NCBI RefSeq assembly: GCF_963675165.1
Contig: NC_087389.1
Span: 4,214,830-4,278,829, forward strand
Origin: Halichondria panicea
Lineage: Eukaryota; Porifera; Demospongiae; Suberitida; Halichondriidae
Reading direction: 5' to 3'
Length of the DNA: 64,000 bases
The stretch's first letter is position 1, and every line of letters starts with the position of its first letter. The position numbers and the translations under genes are program-made. Below the pieces are notes generated by a model, which was given only the letters and a program-made list of their open reading frames with translations, was not told where the DNA came from and made no database searches. Shown here in pieces: positions 61,488 to 64,000 of this stretch.

Positions 61488-63904
61488 GTACATAACAGCC
61501 AGCTGTATAGGTATAGTCTTCACAGTCATGTAATAACAACTTACCTACAGCTTCTTTTTGCAACTCCGGGCCTATACTCAGTGAGGCTACTGAATCACCC
61601 GGGGAGTATACACATGCACACAGTTATTCTTGCCCGTTGGTATGTGGTTAGGTATATATGCAGTGGTTTATAACTGTGCTACATGCAGAACCTGCTTTTA
61701 CATAGGAATGATATATACGTCATGTATAGGGAATCATATACATGCATGTATAGGGAATCATATATATACAGATCCCTGTGGTTAGGGATGTTGATGCATG
61801 CATGTATGTTTTTCACATGCTTTTCATGTATATATCACTTGTTTACATACGTAAAATCTATTTTCTTGCCATGGCCATACATGCAGCTGCAATTTAAAAC
61901 TTCTTTGTCATTGCAGCATATAGAGCTTGAGTAACGCATTTAGAATGAGTTATATAGACTATATCGATGTTTAGAAAGGACCCTTTTCATCAGAGAGGCA
62001 CCTTCAGGGGCATGCATGCATGATCTCTCTTGAGTAGCCAACATGTATATAGTCTAGATTAAGAATTCATTCTCAACTCTATAACTTATGTATATACTCT
62101 TTGTTCTCAGTATGCCTTTTTATTGCTGTCATATAGCAACTGGCAATAAAATCATTATTGACCAATCACTCGGTTTGTATGGATACACTGAATTCTACCC
62201 TCCGGTATCATGCACCTGGACTAACATCCAGACGCTCCTGCATGTCCAAAGTAATCCCCCATGATGGAACATATATATAGCACTGCAGTAGCTGGTGACG
62301 TTTAACAAGAGTCCAACTGTAATTGCTGAACGAGTTTGAACGTACGTTTGGCCTAATATATATAGCTATACACTGACCAAACCTATATACAAGAGCATGG
62401 TTACATTTACTCCACTTGATACCCCATGCATGCATGCAGGGAGTTGCAACTAACACTATACAAGGATATAAAAATAATATACTGTCACAAAAAGCACATG
62501 CGTGCATGTCTTAACTATATCATGCAGGCATGCATGCATGCATGTATACATTATATACATGCAGAGTATTTTACACCATAATTATATATAATTATAGCGG
62601 GTAAATTTGGCAATTTTCATTTGACGATGTTGCATGGAACAGCGCCCTATATAATATTATATGAACCTTGTGAGTTCGCATACACTCAATGCCTTTAATA
62701 CTGCAAATCTTTGAGCATGCGCAATTAAAAAGGCTGCAGTAACACGCAGCGCGGGAACAAATATCTGGACAGCGATTTAGTAAATCAGGACACCGATTTA
62801 GTAAAGCGTGAGACCGGTACGTGAGACCGCTTTAATTATAGTAGTGGGACACTGATATAGTGAAATAGTGAAGTGCATGACGTGGATTAGACATGCAGTT
62901 TTTACACATGGTGTTTTGACACAAACGACACTCCATAGTATACTACGGCACGGCATTATTAACCACGTGGGATATACTGGGCATTGGCGATTTTTAATTT
63001 TTGGTGACCCTCATGCATGCACCTTCATTCGCCAAATCGACAATTACCCACTATAATTACCCACTATATACAGTATATATGTATACATGTGCACACTTAC
63101 TCAATGATCAGTCTTGGTGCATGCATGCATCAGATAGTGCATTTTGGGGGCATCAGTATAGAGCTCACAAAAGGCTATTGAAGGGTTTTTGAGGTAAGCA
63201 ACTTCATCTGAGTGTCGAGATCTGGGGAAAATAGATGGTCTGTGATTTCCAGCATGAGAAGGTAATTGCTCCAATGTGGGTTATCTTCAGGAACAAATTG
63301 GGCCACCATGCATGAAAGGAAACAGGCGGCTCAGTAACCATGCACGACTGCATGCTGAAGGTAAATGCAAATCAATACCTTTTCTTTTGTTTCAGCTACT
63401 GTGGAAAAACACTGACGACAAGGCGGTCTGTATATGCACTCGCTCCTTCCTTAAGCCTCCCATAAATGAACTAGCAGGATTATCATTGCATGCTAGCAAC
63501 CATTGGTCAACCACTTCAGAGTGCCAAAAACTCTGAGGGGTTCACTCCCATTTATACCCACCACTTCTACTATACTGATTATCATTGACCCTGCATGCCC
63601 CACACTATTCCTACACTATTCGGAATTTCCAATATAATATTGACTGAGTCCTATACACTATTACTTTAATTCATCGTCCTAACACTATATATAATCTGCA
63701 GCTATAATAATTATTGCACGAGAACATAATTATAACATCAAATCTATATAAGGTATATAGGGGTGGGCACGTTATCATACTGGTATAATGATGGGCACAC
63801 TTTCGACAGCACTGCCAAACATGATTCTACAGTTACTGTAGCACAGTGAATCTGCCTATGAGCGTCTCTTTGATGGTAGCTCACTCTTGTGTCCTGTAGT
63901 CCAC
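61488..63904. other. Gene-free region rich in palindromic tetranucleotides
   Basis: No supported gene. There are GCATGCATGCATGCATG runs at 62526 and 62432, and repeated GATTTAGTAAA words at 62774-62804. A possible pair of MITE ends lies at 62596 (ATAGCGGGTAAATTTGGC) and 63030-63058 (CGCCAAATCGACAATTACCC). The 86-codon frame at 63276-63536 is not recognised. Confidence 0.5.
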
Positions 63905-64000
63905 CCTGAAATGGATAAAGCGTGTCTCTCCACCTTTGGTCTTGTACTTTCACATTCGTACATAATGTCAGGAATTCTTCCGATTCGGATTGCCTTCCCT
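63905..64000 (-). CDS. Possible coding exon at the window edge
   Basis: The minus strand reads GKAIRIGRIPDIMYECESTR and then PKVERHALSISG without a stop, ending at a possible donor (CAGG|GTGG). Composition looks coding, but I do not recognise the family and the rest lies outside the window. Confidence 0.25.

Noticed and set aside
62596-63058. Element bounded by ATAGCGGGTAAATTTGG and its partial complement
   Set aside because: The two ends match only loosely and no target duplication is visible, so it is mentioned only within the gene-free region.
63276-63536. 86-codon open frame
   Set aside because: It is not recognised, has no splice context, and the surrounding DNA is repeat-rich.

Overview
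The window reads as a gene-dense, AT-rich eukaryotic genome with short introns, many hairpin transposons and animal-type signalling genes. I infer a sponge, probably a demosponge: most intergenic DNA is built from short self-complementary words (ATAATTAT, ACATGTACATGT, GCATGCATGC), the kinase and glycosyltransferase families look sponge-like, and the conserved genes are metazoan. No species can be fixed from the sequence alone.

Layout. 1-4409 is the 3' part of a Ty3/gypsy-type LTR retrotransposon with integrase upstream of reverse transcriptase (Gmr1-like order) and a SCAN-like Gag. 5467-8451 (+) is a phosducin-like gene whose first exon is not visible. 8700-18440 (-) is an array of five fucosyltransferase-like genes, two intact and three broken. 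It ends head-to-head with 18741-21189 (+), a receptor with an L-domain and furin-like ectodomain, one membrane span and no kinase. 21413-22378 (-) is an OARD1/TARG1-type ADP-ribose glycohydrolase, head-to-head with 22572-25949 (+), a peroxisomal sarcosine oxidase (PIPOX) ending in SKL. 26712-37239 (-) is a 19-exon AHCYL (IRBIT-type) gene whose introns hold tandem repeats, a long hairpin and several MITEs. 38933-39117 (+) is a U2 snRNA-like gene with an unusual branch-point-recognition segment. 39791-41157 (+) is a broken fibrinogen-like type II membrane protein gene. 42918-44096 (-) is a GT92 glycosyltransferase. 46390-50394 (-) encodes a 1013-residue protein with a TKL-like kinase, a PH domain and a tyrosine kinase, followed by a collapsed copy and a third kinase fragment. 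54690-57480 is a dead DIRS-like tyrosine-recombinase retroelement with its two halves in opposite orientation. 57850-59543 (+) is a spliced integrase-like transposase gene, and 60485-60747 (-) a HECT-like C-terminal fragment. The rest, up to 64000, is mostly repeats and MITEs.

The most unusual signal is a mutation pattern. Among the duplicated glycosyltransferase genes, in the fibrinogen-like pseudogene and in several repeats, many differences are insertions of 2, 4, 6 or 8 bases that create a palindrome at the insertion point. The same process could have produced the palindromic words that fill the window. Exon boundaries below were worked out by hand from GT/AG sites; in the main multi-exon genes the exon lengths sum to whole codons, which supports the models.
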